Below are positions 9,836 to 19,306 of a stretch of 64,000 nt of DNA, piece after piece (positions within the stretch are counted from its first letter, which is position 1; each line of letters begins with the position of its first letter). Origin of the DNA: Paenibacillus shirakamiensis (GTDB lineage Bacteria; Bacillota; Bacilli; Paenibacillales; Paenibacillaceae); NCBI RefSeq assembly GCF_017874255.1, contig NZ_JAGGLD010000009.1, forward strand, positions 42,570 to 106,569, given 5' to 3'. The notes beneath the pieces were generated by a model that saw nothing but the letters and a program-made list of their open reading frames with translations, made no database searches and had not been told where the DNA came from. The translations under genes and the position numbers were made by a program.

Positions 9836-10132
9836 ATGATTCAATCGATCGAATATGTTCTGTATGCCGCACTAATCATTGCCTGTGTGTGTTCTCTGTT
9901 CTTCAGCTTCAAATCTAGACGTTCCTTGGACGCTCATACGCGCGGCGTCAGCGGAGCCCGTATGAATGTAAGCATGGGCGCCATGCTGATCTCCCTTGCC
10001 CTTATCCAAATGTTCATTTTCAGTGGGTCCACCCTGCGCGTAGTCATCGGTGCTTTATTCCTCGTTTTGGGTGCTTTTAACATTTTCGCAGGACTTCGTA
10101 ATTTGACCCTGTATTCACGTCAGCGCCCATAG
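9836..10132 (+). CDS. ytpI: YtpI family membrane protein
   Basis: The product is 98 residues with three hydrophobic stretches: residues 5-24, 46-62 and 68-85. The ATG has an AAAGGGG site about 12 bases upstream. In B. subtilis ytpI neighbours ytoI, as here; the nanoRNase gene nrnA (ytqI), which I remember lying between ytpI and ytrI there, is not in this interval. The role is unknown. Confidence 0.85.
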   Translation: MIQSIEYVLYAALIIACVCSLFFSFKSRRSLDAHTRGVSGARMNVSMGAMLISLALIQMFIFSGSTLRVVIGALFLVLGAFNIFAGLRNLTLYSRQRP

Positions 10133-10161
10133 ATTTTCCGAGAAAACACCTCAGAATATGC

Positions 10162-11505
10162 TTAAGCATGATCAATGGATTGCAAAGTCATAATGGCTTT
10201 AGCCACCAACTGATCCTGATGGGTCATGGACATTTCGAGTTTGCAGGTTCTTCGGCTGAGCTCTAGAATCGTAGGCAGAATGACCACTGCATTCTCGATT
10301 TGCACCGGACGTAAGAAATACGTCGTGATATGATCCACAATATAGTCATGTCCACTCACATCTCTTGCGGTCGTAAGACCTGACTGCGTCAATAAGGTTG
10401 TCAGCACGCCCTGAGAAATCGTGCCCATATTGGTAGACATCTGGGGCGTGATAAATCCATGGAAAAATAGCTTTCCATCCTCACCTCGATCTTCTGCAAA
10501 ACCATTCCACATTAAATGATCAAAGGTCTCTCCAAGCTGGGGTTGATTCTGCGCATCCCGCATAGCTTGCAAGACTTCCTTCCTTGTTACTGCAGCAATT
10601 AATTTTCGATTTCGATCTACAATCGGTAGAAATTCAATCCCTTCCCACATCATGATCTGAGCTGCTGAAGCTAGTGAAGTCTGTAGCCCTGCTGTAATGG
10701 GATTACGATTAACCAACTTTTCAATAATAGTGTCTTGCGGAGCTTCTGCGATTTCAATATCACGGCGACTAATAATGCCAATAACACGGTTCCATTCATC
10801 TATAACAGGGAATCTCTGATATCCCGTATCTCTAGACATGTCTTCAAAATCTGCTACATTACTGTTTACTTTAAGGGTACTCACTTTAGGTCTTGGAACC
10901 ACAATATCTTCAACTAACAGCATCTTTTTCTTAATCAGTCGATCAAAAATCGCACGGTTGATCATAGATGCAACTGTAAAGGTGTCATGACGTGATGAAA
11001 TAATAGGTAAGGACAATTTGTCAGCCAAATGTTTGACTTCTCGGCTCGTACCAAAACCGCCCGTAATTAGAACCCCTGCACCTTGCTCCAAGGCGAGAAC
11101 GTGGGCATCCTCTCGGTTCCCTACAATTAGCAGACTTCCCGCATCAATATAACGGGCCATCGCATCAATTTTCATAGCGCCGATTACATATTTATGTAAA
11201 GTCTTTTGCAGCCCTTGTTCAGCACCACCGAGCACATGCCCTTCCACGATGTCCACGACGTCCCCAAATGACAGCTGATCCGTAATATTACGAGGTTTCT
11301 TCTCCACTCGAACGGTTCCGATTCGCTCCTTGGTAATGACGATGCCTAAGTTCTCTGCTTCTTTTACAGCCCGGTAAGCCGTGCCCTCACTAACACCTAA
11401 TTCCTTCGCTAGTTTGCGCACCGAAATTTTAGTGCCAATTTTGAGTCCTTCGATATGTTGAAGTAGTTGTTCATGCTTAGTTATGGATTCTTCATGCCCT
11501 TCCAA
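10162..11505 (-). CDS. ytoI: YtoI-like regulator: HTH, DRTGG, CBS pair and hotdog domain
   Basis: The product is 447 residues. An N-terminal winged-helix segment (residues 15-60, RKLAKELGVSEGTAYRAVKE) is followed by a DRTGG domain (about 70-180). A CBS pair comes next (about 188-310; ITAGLQTSLASAAQIMMWEG) and then a C-terminal hotdog thioesterase-like domain (about 335-440). DRTGG and CBS modules commonly bind adenosine nucleotides, and the hotdog part may bind an acyl-CoA, so this probably is a ligand-sensing DNA-binding protein; targets are unknown. The start is a TTG preceded by GGAGGTG. It is convergent with ytpI and has no clear terminator in the 29-base gap. Confidence 0.92.
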   Translation of the reverse strand: MEGHEESITKHEQLLQHIEGLKIGTKISVRKLAKELGVSEGTAYRAVKEAENLGIVITKERIGTVRVEKKPRNITDQLSFGDVVDIVEGHVLGGAEQGLQKTLHKYVIGAMKIDAMARYIDAGSLLIVGNREDAHVLALEQGAGVLITGGFGTSREVKHLADKLSLPIISSRHDTFTVASMINRAIFDRLIKKKMLLVEDIVVPRPKVSTLKVNSNVADFEDMSRDTGYQRFPVIDEWNRVIGIISRRDIEIAEAPQDTIIEKLVNRNPITAGLQTSLASAAQIMMWEGIEFLPIVDRNRKLIAAVTRKEVLQAMRDAQNQPQLGETFDHLMWNGFAEDRGEDGKLFFHGFITPQMSTNMGTISQGVLTTLLTQSGLTTARDVSGHDYIVDHITTYFLRPVQIENAVVILPTILELSRRTCKLEMSMTHQDQLVAKAIMTLQSIDHA

Positions 11506-11699
11506 CTGTTACACCTCCTGTCCGTATCTGTATCACTCTGTATTCATTATACTGCCTAATATATCAAAAAAATACTTGAACTGCACATGACTCGATACAT
11601 GTCTCCAATTACAGATTTAGAAATTGAGATTTTTTTGAAAAATAATTTCTTCATTCTGATTTTTCTATCTTACTACCGATGAAAAGTTCCAATAGAACA

Positions 11700-11729
11700 T
11701 AAAAAGACCCTTGATGACTCAAGGGCCTT
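11700..11729 (-). terminator. Terminator after manganese catalase gene
   Basis: A minus-strand hairpin with CCCTTGA/TCAAGGG arms and a 4-base loop is followed by a T-rich run. It lies 35 bases past the stop codon. Confidence 0.85.
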
Positions 11730-11764
11730 TGTGCTTCTGCTATGTCTAATATGAAAATGGGAAT

Positions 11765-12667
11765 CTAATCGTTTATATTGCCGGCCATTTTAAGGCGTTT
11801 GGCAATTTCTTTGAAATCTTCTGCGGAAATCCCTGGAGCAAATTCTTCATCAAGTGCAGGAGCTTCTGGAATCGGGAATCCTTTAGGAGCACCTTGTATT
11901 ACTTCAAGTGGAAGCCCATCTTCAGGATGTGTTCCTTTCCAAATCTGATCGATGGCGTTAAAATCACTATCGCTCCATGTATATAATTTGGTGTGTACAC
12001 CTTTTTCTTCATATTTGCGGGCCTCATTAAAGGCTTTGTTGCTAAGCGATGGAACCGGTACCAATTTGGTAACATTCACTCCCGTTGCGATTTCCAATGC
12101 TTTCGCATATGCCACGACGTGCACTCCTCCACGCACTAATAGGAAGCCAACTACGGCTCTAGCTGCTGGATGATCTGTCATTTCATAGACTTTCATTTTG
12201 TGAGTTCTGGCCCCGCACTCTAAGAAGAAATTATGTAACAGATCCTCTACGAGATTCCCACTGTTGAAGACGTTAGCGCCTGTCCAAGGATTTCCCATGG
12301 AATCAAACGGCATCGCTCCTTGGGCACCTGCAAGAAAATGATAAGACAAGCGGGCGTCCTTAGCCGAACCTAATGGTGTATCATCGGGTTCTTTATAAGC
12401 CGTTGAACCTCTTAGGCATTTATTAATTCCATGTGAGACAAGTTCCACATGGCCTAGTTCTTCAGCCGTGATACTCATGACTAAGTCATAGAAAGGCTTA
12501 AGCTTGGACTTGGAACGAAAATTAAAGGATTGATATAGATAATTGTTCAACGTTGACATTTCTCCGAATTTACCGCCTAACAATTCCTGAATAGCTGCTG
12601 CTGCATTAGGGTCCGGTTTCTCTACATCGGGGATTTCAATTGCAATCTCATCCATACGTTTGAACAT
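11765..12667 (-). CDS. Manganese catalase family protein
   Basis: The product is 300 residues with the ferritin-like four-helix bundle of non-heme catalases. Candidate metal ligands are the Glu of KFGEMSTLNNYLYQSF, the Glu and His of ITAEELGHVELVSHG, the Glu of NFFLECGARTHK and the His of RGGVHVVAYAKALE. These enzymes convert hydrogen peroxide to water and oxygen with a dimanganese centre in the cytoplasm; related B. subtilis proteins (YdbD, CotJC) are linked to stress or spores. The ATG has GAGGAGG about 12 bases upstream. It appears monocistronic. Confidence 0.93.
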   Translation of the reverse strand: MFKRMDEIAIEIPDVEKPDPNAAAAIQELLGGKFGEMSTLNNYLYQSFNFRSKSKLKPFYDLVMSITAEELGHVELVSHGINKCLRGSTAYKEPDDTPLGSAKDARLSYHFLAGAQGAMPFDSMGNPWTGANVFNSGNLVEDLLHNFFLECGARTHKMKVYEMTDHPAARAVVGFLLVRGGVHVVAYAKALEIATGVNVTKLVPVPSLSNKAFNEARKYEEKGVHTKLYTWSDSDFNAIDQIWKGTHPEDGLPLEVIQGAPKGFPIPEAPALDEEFAPGISAEDFKEIAKRLKMAGNIND

Positions 12668-12797
12668 GCGCTATTATAGCCTCCTCGAATTTCAACTCTC
12701 GTTCTATTTTAAACCTTTCTATTAATTGTTAAACATTTCTATTTTTAAAATTTTTTACAATTCCTAAGAATGCATATTTCTATTTACTTTCACATCA

Positions 12798-12834
12798 CAA
12801 AAAAGCACCACAGAGTCTATCACTCCGGGTGCTC
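12798..12834 (-). terminator. Terminator after the small membrane protein gene
   Basis: On the minus strand AGCACC/GGTGCT arms with an inner AGTGATAGACT stem are followed by a TTTTTT run. It lies about 60 bases beyond the stop at 12896. The remaining bases of the 12668-12895 gap show nothing further. Confidence 0.8.
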
Positions 12835-12895
12835 TTCTTCTATTCTTATGCCTTCGATTCCTACTATGACCCTATCGAAGCAGAGCTTCACTTTG

Positions 12896-13183
12896 TCACT
12901 CCACACCTTGATGGCGGTGAGTATCTTGACTCCATTTCTTCTGCCATTCTTGAAGTTTCGCTTTGCGCACTTGATCCAGCGCCCTCTGCTTGTCCGCATC
13001 TACCCCAAGCAAGAAGTGGAGATGGGCACCAATCACTAGAAAAGCAAAGGCTGCCCATACCCATCCAAATATGGATACCCATCCTGCTTCAGGTCGAATA
13101 GAGATCAGGGGGAGCGCATACATCAGCATGCCTAGTGCAGCTATTAGGTATAATACATGTTTTCCTTTGCTAGTTCGTTTCAT
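12896..13183 (-). CDS. Small membrane protein, unknown function
   Basis: The product is 95 residues. A basic N terminus (MKRTSKGKH) leads into two membrane helices, about residues 9-27 and 36-58, then a charged cytoplasmic tail ending in QKKWSQDTHRHQ. An AAAGGAG site 8 bases before the ATG, a downstream terminator and good codon use support it being real. I do not recognise a named family. Confidence 0.75.
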   Translation of the reverse strand: MKRTSKGKHVLYLIAALGMLMYALPLISIRPEAGWVSIFGWVWAAFAFLVIGAHLHFLLGVDADKQRALDQVRKAKLQEWQKKWSQDTHRHQGVE

Positions 13184-13280
13184 ATCAGCAGCTCCTTTGT
13201 ACTCTCAGAATCTATATATCTATTCTATGAGTAGAGTTCTGAAATATGAGACAAGTTCAAAGAAAATTTCTTCTCAACTT

Positions 13281-13625
13281 CTAAACGTTTGCTCCGTATA
13301 GATGCTCCAAGCTATCCGAAATAATTTTATTCACATCTTGAATGATCAGGCTGAGTCTGCGCTCCGCCTCAAACAACGTATGAATGCTTGGATTCATGCT
13401 GAGGACTTCGAACAATTTCTCCATTTGTTCCATCTCTTCTGGATTTGGCATATCTCCAGACATTAATCGCTGCTGAATATCGTTCTGACGTGTGCGGAAA
13501 TCTTCCAACATTCTTTTGCTTTCAGCATCCCCATCGATAAGCTTGACCGCTTCCGTAATCTCTTGAACCTCGGGACTTTCCTTCAGTGCTCTAGCTAGCT
13601 CGTGCGCTTTGTCATGAATTGTCAT
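13281..13625 (-). CDS. YlbF/YmcA-type protein, YheA-like
   Basis: The product is 114 residues and almost wholly helical and charged, with a Pro-containing turn MPNPEEMEQMEKLFEVLSMN near the middle. This is the shape of the YlbF/YmcA/YheA family. The ATG at 13625 has GAGGAGG 8 bases upstream; twelve upstream in-frame codons lack a site. In B. subtilis yheA lies beside yheC and yheD, and here the gene is divergent from a YheC/YheD cluster, which favours YheA. Family members act as small adaptor proteins; the specific role is unknown. Confidence 0.85.
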   Translation of the reverse strand: MTIHDKAHELARALKESPEVQEITEAVKLIDGDAESKRMLEDFRTRQNDIQQRLMSGDMPNPEEMEQMEKLFEVLSMNPSIHTLFEAERRLSLIIQDVNKIISDSLEHLYGANV

Positions 13626-13804
13626 TGTAATATTCCTCCTCAAATTAGAAATCTGGGTCAATCACCAAGGGATAAATGTCCTCATATAGTGAATTACATG
13701 TATTCCGCAGATGACCCGCTTGCAGTCCGAATGAATGCGAATCCTATCGTTCATCTGTTCTGTATACATTCCATCTCAGTTGCGGTTGGAAGGAGATCCA
13801 CTCT

Positions 13805-15169
13805 ATGTCCTCCAAAAAAGTATCGGTACAGATTATGAACCCTGGTCTGCTTGAAGAAGACTGTCTGGTTCTAGGGGAAGCCCTAGTGAAACGATGGAGA
13901 ATCCCTACGAACTATCCCTTACAACTGACCTTTGGGTCTTTCAAACAAAAGGTAAGAGTCCTATCCCTCTCCAAATATACCGGTCTTCGCCTCAGTCAAG
14001 GGTTAGCCCGAAAGATGGGCATTGTCTCGAAACCGACACTTCATTTGTCCTATCAGTCTGGATCTGGCCTAAGACTTGGCCCACTGATTGGAGTCCTAAT
14101 CAGCCGGGACGATCCAGACTTGCCTGACAAACCGTTTGGATCCATCACGATGTTCTGCAGAGAAATGGTTCATGCTGGCCAGAAGCAGGGTGCTTATGTG
14201 TATTTCTTCACACCAAGCCATATTGGCAGCAGTTCTTCCAAAGTCAACGGCTGGATTTATGGAGAAGGCTGGCATCAGGCAGAGATGCCTGCCGCCGATG
14301 TATTTTATAACCGGCTTACTTCGCGCAAACTGGAGAACAAACCTAGCGTACAGCATTTTATGAAAGAAGTAAAATCACGCTATGGCAGCCACTTTTTCAA
14401 TGAAAAGTTCCTCGATAAGACGGAAGTGTTCGATGCCCTCAAGGCGGACCCCTCCCTGCTAAAATACTTACCCGAGTCTCATCTCTTTCGTAACTTTGCC
14501 ATGCTAAAAGGGATGTGCAGCCGATATCCGGTCGTGTTCCTCAAACCTACACGAGGCAGCTTGGGAAAAGGAATTATCCGTATCTCCCGCAATCCTGAGG
14601 GCAGTTATCAGACGCTAGCCACGCAAGTTGGAGGAACACGCAGGCAAAATTACGAGAATCTCACCAAACTCTTCGCTTCCCTGTCTGGGAAGATGAAGAC
14701 AACTCGCTATCAAATTCAGCAGGGATTGAATCTAATTGATCTAAGTGGTCGACCTGTTGATTTCCGCGCCTTGGTACAAAAGAACGGAACAGGTGCTTGG
14801 GAGATTACTTCTATTGTAGCTCGAACGGCGGGAACCCATCATTTTGTGTCCAATTTAGCTCGCGGCGGCACGCTTAGTACCGTAAAAGAGGCGATGGCTA
14901 AAACCCATTTTCCCGCTGATATCAAAGCTAAAGCTGCGGTTCGTCTTAAAAAAGCAGCACTCGATCTGGCAGATGGCATTGATCAACATATCCACGCCCA
15001 TTTTGGTGAACTAGGCATTGATTTGGCTATGGATACCAGCGGTAGAATCTGGCTGATCGAAGTCAATTCCAAGCCATCTAAAAATGATAATACCCCACTA
15101 GCTATGGGGAAAATCCGACCTTCTGTAAGGCGTATGCTCGATTATGCCTCTTACTTATCCAGCTCATGA
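13805..15169 (+). CDS. YheC/YheD family spore coat-associated protein, long form
   Basis: The product is 454 residues and is the first of five paralogs. Residues 1-92 form an extra N-terminal beta-rich domain ending at LRLGPLIGVLI. The ATP-grasp-like body follows: a YNR motif (VFYNRLTSR), a lysine region FLKPTRGSLGKGIIRI, the strand PVDFRALVQKNGTGAW, SNLARGGT, and the late metal-binding pattern LGIDLAMDTSGRIWLIEVNSKP. YheC and YheD are annotated as endospore coat-associated in B. subtilis; the residues suggest an ATP-dependent ligase fold but no substrate is known. The ATG has AAGGAGA upstream. The 179-base gap to yheA should hold the cluster promoter. Confidence 0.93.
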   Translation: MSSKKVSVQIMNPGLLEEDCLVLGEALVKRWRIPTNYPLQLTFGSFKQKVRVLSLSKYTGLRLSQGLARKMGIVSKPTLHLSYQSGSGLRLGPLIGVLISRDDPDLPDKPFGSITMFCREMVHAGQKQGAYVYFFTPSHIGSSSSKVNGWIYGEGWHQAEMPAADVFYNRLTSRKLENKPSVQHFMKEVKSRYGSHFFNEKFLDKTEVFDALKADPSLLKYLPESHLFRNFAMLKGMCSRYPVVFLKPTRGSLGKGIIRISRNPEGSYQTLATQVGGTRRQNYENLTKLFASLSGKMKTTRYQIQQGLNLIDLSGRPVDFRALVQKNGTGAWEITSIVARTAGTHHFVSNLARGGTLSTVKEAMAKTHFPADIKAKAAVRLKKAALDLADGIDQHIHAHFGELGIDLAMDTSGRIWLIEVNSKPSKNDNTPLAMGKIRPSVRRMLDYASYLSSS

Positions 15170-15183
15170 AGGAGGGAGACAGT

Positions 15184-16308
15184 GTGAGACAGCAGGCAGA
15201 CCTTCCTTTAATGGGTGTGATGGTAAGTGAAAAGCAAAGCTCGCCTCCCTTTAGTGAGTCCTTATTTTGCAAACGACTTAGCATTGCGGGGAAGAGGCAT
15301 GGTGTGCAGGTGGTCGTTTTCAGTCCAGAACATGTTACCGGGCTTCTGAATCAGTTAGACGGTTATACGTATGCACGAGGCCAATGGGTTCACGGCTCCA
15401 GCCGGCTGCCAGACATTATCTATGATCGCATGAATTATAAAAACGCTAAGCATGTGCATCGAACACGGGAGTATTTAGCCGCTATGCATGGCCGTACCCC
15501 TCTTCACTATCTTGCTCGGGGCCTATCTGGAAAATGGACGGTATATCAGTGCTTAAATCGCCTATCCATGCTGTCTCCCCACTTGCCTGAGACTGTGAAG
15601 TTCAAGCATACATCCCAGCTGCAATCTAGGCTTCGTCGTCATCCCCAAGGGGTGTTCCTCAAACCCCATAGTGGGACACACGGCAAACGAACACTTCGCG
15701 TATTGCGAGACGGATCTGAATCCATCCGAGTAGATGGAAGAGACCCTAATAATGTTCCGTTTCAGCGTAGATTTGCTGACTTGTCCTCGGCAGAAGAATT
15801 CCTAGATACCTTCATCGGAGACCGATCTTACATCTTGCAGCCTTATCTTGAACTTTCCAACACAGACCAACAGCCGTTTGATATCCGTGTGCTCATGCAA
15901 AAGAACGATCAAGGCCGTTGGACCTTAACCGGAATGGCCGCGAGGATCGGTGAATCTGGCTCCATTACCTCAAATTTGCACGGGGGCGGTACAGCAACGG
16001 GCGCGAGTGAATATCTTGCTAAAGAATTCGGATCTCATACAGCCAGCACACTTATAGCTAAGCTTACTGAACTCTCTGCTCACATTCCCGAACAGCTCGA
16101 AAGTCACTTTGGTAGACTGGCTGAACTCGGCATCGACTTTGGGATTGACCGGGATGCGCAACTATGGATTATCGAAGTCAACTCTAAGCCAGGACGTTCC
16201 GCTTTTTTTCAAATCGGAGACCTTAAGTGCGCTCAACAATCGGTAGACAATCCGGTGGTATACGCCCGCTATTTATGGCTTCGACAATTTAGGAGGGTAA
16301 CTACATGA
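15184..16308 (+). CDS. YheC/YheD family protein, short form
   Basis: The product is 374 residues from a GTG at 15184 that has GGAGGG 7 bases upstream; an ATG at 15166 overlapping the previous stop is the alternative. It has no N-terminal extra domain and begins directly with PLMGVMVSEKQ. Core landmarks are IIYDRMNYK, VFLKPHSGTHGKRTLRV, PFDIRVLMQKNDQGRW, SNLHGGG and LGIDFGIDRDAQLWIIEVNSKPG. Gene overlap and spacing imply one transcript with its neighbours. Confidence 0.92.
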   Translation: MRQQADLPLMGVMVSEKQSSPPFSESLFCKRLSIAGKRHGVQVVVFSPEHVTGLLNQLDGYTYARGQWVHGSSRLPDIIYDRMNYKNAKHVHRTREYLAAMHGRTPLHYLARGLSGKWTVYQCLNRLSMLSPHLPETVKFKHTSQLQSRLRRHPQGVFLKPHSGTHGKRTLRVLRDGSESIRVDGRDPNNVPFQRRFADLSSAEEFLDTFIGDRSYILQPYLELSNTDQQPFDIRVLMQKNDQGRWTLTGMAARIGESGSITSNLHGGGTATGASEYLAKEFGSHTASTLIAKLTELSAHIPEQLESHFGRLAELGIDFGIDRDAQLWIIEVNSKPGRSAFFQIGDLKCAQQSVDNPVVYARYLWLRQFRRVTT

Positions 16309-17681
16309 GCATGACCTTTTGCAACGTACATTTCACGAAGCAACCTCAAAAGATCGTCTATGTCTCTGGCTCACTGATGAAAAGTCTCAAGCTTTCGGGC
16401 AAAAAATCAGTGAAAATCAGACTAGGGGGCGAACAGATCCCAGCGACTGTGAAATCCATTAGCAAACCTGGGAACCATCTGTACTTGGCTTCGGGAATTC
16501 GAAAGGGGATCAAAATCCCAAAATCAGGCGGGGTGTACCTCCGTAATCTGGATGAGGGGGAAGTTCAACTTGGTCCACTAATAGGCGTTCTGTCGGATGG
16601 ACACAGCTCTTCCCTATTGCAGCCCTTTGGGGCCCGTACAGGATTCATTCGTCAGTTGCTAAGAGAGGGTAAAAATAAATCCTATATCTTCGCCTTTACC
16701 CCTAAAGATATCAATTGGACCGAAGAGACGGTGAATGGATATTTCCTTAGCGATCATGACCGATTCACCCGAAAGAAGGTTCCTTTGCCTGATGTAGTCT
16801 ATAATCGTCTGCCGAGTAGACGAAATGATTTCTCTTCTTCTATTAATCAACTGAGAGAGCGTTTTATCCGTAAAAAAATTCCGTTTTTCAATTGGAGTTT
16901 CTTCAATAAATCCGATATTTATCGCTTGCTTGAGAATGATAGCGCTGCTTCACAGTACATTCCTGAATCTCATATGAATCCAGATCCCGATAAGATTAAA
17001 GATATGCTAGAGCGTCATTCTTTTGTCTATTACAAGCCTACCGCAGGTAGTCTGGGTAATGGCATCTACCGCTTATCGTATGTTCCTAAAAAGGGATACT
17101 ATGCCAGATATCGCAAAAGTTCAGGCAATGTGCTTCAGCGTTTCTCAACCTTTAACAGTCTAATGAAGACCTTACAAGCTCGCCACGGACGTGGACTCCA
17201 AAGCTATGTAGTGCAGCAAGGCATTCGATTGATTGAGATCGATGGATGCCCGCTGGATTTCCGGTTCCACATGCATAAGAATGGGAAAAATCAGTGGGTT
17301 GTCGTCGGTGTAGGAGCCAAAAAGGCTGGCCGGGGAAGCGTGACCACTCATCTAAAAAATGGAGGTTCATTACTTACCCCTCAACAAGCGCTAAGCCGAA
17401 CCTTTGGTACTCGCGGAGAAGAGGTTCTGCGTAATGCCAAGCAGACAGCGGTCGTCATTGCCGAAGCTATCGAACGACGAGACCAGCATCTGATCGGGGA
17501 GCTTGGATTCGATTTTGGAATCGATCAAGATGAACGCATATGGATGTTCGAAGCGAATGCAAAGCCGGGCCGCTCCATCTTCAAGCATCCTTCTCTTCGC
17601 TCCGAAGGGAAAGCCTCTGTCGAACACATTCTGGAACACTGTCTCTATTTAAGCAAGTTCCGGAGGAGGGAAGAACCATGA
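16305..17681 (+). CDS. YheC/YheD family protein, long form
   Basis: The product is 458 residues. The ATG overlaps the preceding stop (ATGA) and has AGGAGGG 7 bases upstream. Like the first gene of the cluster it carries an N-terminal beta-rich domain (about residues 1-90, ending VQLGPLIGVLS). The body has VVYNRLPSRR, YYKPTAGSLGNGIYRLS, PLDFRFHMHKNGKNQW and LGFDFGIDQDERIWMFEANAKPG. The strand motif reads MHKN where the others have QKN or QKT, a small divergence at a conserved site. Confidence 0.92.
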   Translation: MSMTFCNVHFTKQPQKIVYVSGSLMKSLKLSGKKSVKIRLGGEQIPATVKSISKPGNHLYLASGIRKGIKIPKSGGVYLRNLDEGEVQLGPLIGVLSDGHSSSLLQPFGARTGFIRQLLREGKNKSYIFAFTPKDINWTEETVNGYFLSDHDRFTRKKVPLPDVVYNRLPSRRNDFSSSINQLRERFIRKKIPFFNWSFFNKSDIYRLLENDSAASQYIPESHMNPDPDKIKDMLERHSFVYYKPTAGSLGNGIYRLSYVPKKGYYARYRKSSGNVLQRFSTFNSLMKTLQARHGRGLQSYVVQQGIRLIEIDGCPLDFRFHMHKNGKNQWVVVGVGAKKAGRGSVTTHLKNGGSLLTPQQALSRTFGTRGEEVLRNAKQTAVVIAEAIERRDQHLIGELGFDFGIDQDERIWMFEANAKPGRSIFKHPSLRSEGKASVEHILEHCLYLSKFRRREEP

Positions 17682-18790
17682 GCGGCTGGACGCCCGAAGA
17701 ACACAAACCTGTGATTGCGATATTGACCACCCATGATAAATTGAAATCGTTCAAGGGCAACCGCAGAAATTTCCGTGATATCGTCAAAACGGGAAGAGAG
17801 ATGGACATTCCCGTCTATATTCTGACTGCAAGAGATCTTAACCTGAACAGCAATCGCGTCCTGGGCTATACCTTTGTTCCGGAGAAAAAGCTATGGCAGG
17901 AGCAATGGTTCCCTTTGCCTGACGTAATCTACAATCGTATTCCGCTGCGTCAACATGAGGAAAAATCTGCGGTACAGCAGAAGATTAAAGCCTGCCTTAA
18001 GCATCCTAAGATTCATCTGTATAACCCTTATTTTTTCAATAAATGGGAGCTGTTCGCGTGGTTAAAGAAATCCCGTTCAACGAAATCCTTCGTTCCCGCT
18101 ACACGCAAACTCACAGGATTTAGTGCGCTACGTACGATGATTCAAAGTTATACGAGTCTTTACCTGAAGCCAGAGAGTGGCAAGGCCGGTAAGGGAATCA
18201 TGAAGTTAAAGTACGTACAAGATCAACGTAATCCGTTCCAACTAACCATTCAGTCTCCTACCAAAATCACGGTCATTAAAGCGCCCAATCTCTCTATACT
18301 GTGGAAACGAATTAAGGTGGAAATGAAAGATACCCTCTATATCGTGCAAGAAGGAATTGAGCTCGTAGCGCATGAAGGCAGACCTTTCGATCTGCGCGCT
18401 TTGGTTCAGAAGACCGGAAAAGGTCAGTGGGTGGTGACTGGAATTGGGGCACGACTCGCAGGCCCCCGCCGCATCACTACGCATGTTCCCCAAGGCGGCA
18501 GCGTAGAGGATCCTGAGAAACTACTCGCTCCCGTGTTCGGGGCGGAAGAGACACCGAGTCTAATGACCCGTGTGAAATCGGGAGCACTGCTCTTAGCCAA
18601 ACAAATTGAAAGTGCCTCGGGTCATGATCTTGGAGAAATGTCGATGGATTTAGGCGTGGACCTAGAGGGCAAGATTTGGTTCTTTGAAGCCAATGCCAAG
18701 CCGATGAAATTCGATGAACCGCATATTCGCAGAAAATCGCTGGAACGTATTTTTCAATATAGTCAGTATTTAGTGAAGCAACCCAAATAA
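17678..18790 (+). CDS. YheC/YheD family protein, short form
   Basis: The product is 370 residues. The ATG overlaps the previous stop and follows GGAGGAGGG; the open frame extends 46 codons upstream inside the neighbour but without support. Core landmarks are VIYNRIPLRQ, LYLKPESGKAGKGIMKL, PFDLRALVQKTGKGQW, THVPQGGS and MSMDLGVDLEGKIWFFEANAKP. It ends 21 bases before a GNAT gene. Confidence 0.92.
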   Translation: MSGWTPEEHKPVIAILTTHDKLKSFKGNRRNFRDIVKTGREMDIPVYILTARDLNLNSNRVLGYTFVPEKKLWQEQWFPLPDVIYNRIPLRQHEEKSAVQQKIKACLKHPKIHLYNPYFFNKWELFAWLKKSRSTKSFVPATRKLTGFSALRTMIQSYTSLYLKPESGKAGKGIMKLKYVQDQRNPFQLTIQSPTKITVIKAPNLSILWKRIKVEMKDTLYIVQEGIELVAHEGRPFDLRALVQKTGKGQWVVTGIGARLAGPRRITTHVPQGGSVEDPEKLLAPVFGAEETPSLMTRVKSGALLLAKQIESASGHDLGEMSMDLGVDLEGKIWFFEANAKPMKFDEPHIRRKSLERIFQYSQYLVKQPK

Positions 18791-18811
18791 AAAGATACGA
18801 GGATAATTCGT

Positions 18812-19306
18812 ATGGAGATAACACAATTCATTCCTGATTCGGATGCCTCTTGGAGTAGAACACACAGTACAATCATGCAGTTCATTCGTAGATATGGGGG
18901 CAACCGCATTACAAATTATGCTTATCAAGAAGTCCAACGGATGACCCCTGAACTCCTTGCTAATGTGGGTAACGCATGGACCCTCGCTACCCTGAAGACA
19001 GAAGATGGACGACGCCTAGCTGGAATCGCCCTGACTTCAGATCTGGGCCACAGATCAAGTCTTGTCGTCGTCCACCCGCTCTACCGGGGAAGGCGGATTG
19101 GCACGAAGCTACTGGAGGCTCAGCTTCTAACCTTAGGCAGTATCCGATGCAGGGTGGCCTTAGATAACATCTCCAGTCTTAAAATGTGTTTTCAAGCCGG
19201 GCTTACTGCACGCAAATTACTCCTTGGACCTACAGGTAAACCCACGCTGGTGCTTGAATATACTCAACCTTTGCCCGCGCAGAGTCAACCAGCACACTTT
19301 GTTTGA
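18812..19306 (+). CDS. GNAT family N-acetyltransferase inside the YheC/YheD cluster
   Basis: The product is 164 residues. The acetyl-CoA pyrophosphate-binding loop of GNAT enzymes appears as VVVHPLYRGRRIGTKLLEAQ near residues 88-107. It is followed by the fourth and fifth strand pattern (CRVALDNISSLKMCFQAGL) in which the Asn-x-x-Ser-x-x-x-x-x-x-x-G arrangement is typical. It should transfer an acetyl group from acetyl-CoA to an amine; the substrate is unknown. It starts after a weak GAGGATA site and its stop overlaps the next gene's start (TTGA), so it belongs to the same transcript as the spore-coat paralogs. Confidence 0.9.
   Translation: MEITQFIPDSDASWSRTHSTIMQFIRRYGGNRITNYAYQEVQRMTPELLANVGNAWTLATLKTEDGRRLAGIALTSDLGHRSSLVVVHPLYRGRRIGTKLLEAQLLTLGSIRCRVALDNISSLKMCFQAGLTARKLLLGPTGKPTLVLEYTQPLPAQSQPAHFV

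Noticed and set aside
13602..13838. Plus-strand frame upstream of the YheC/YheD cluster
   Set aside because: It overlaps yheA and the cluster's ribosome site, and lacks its own site.
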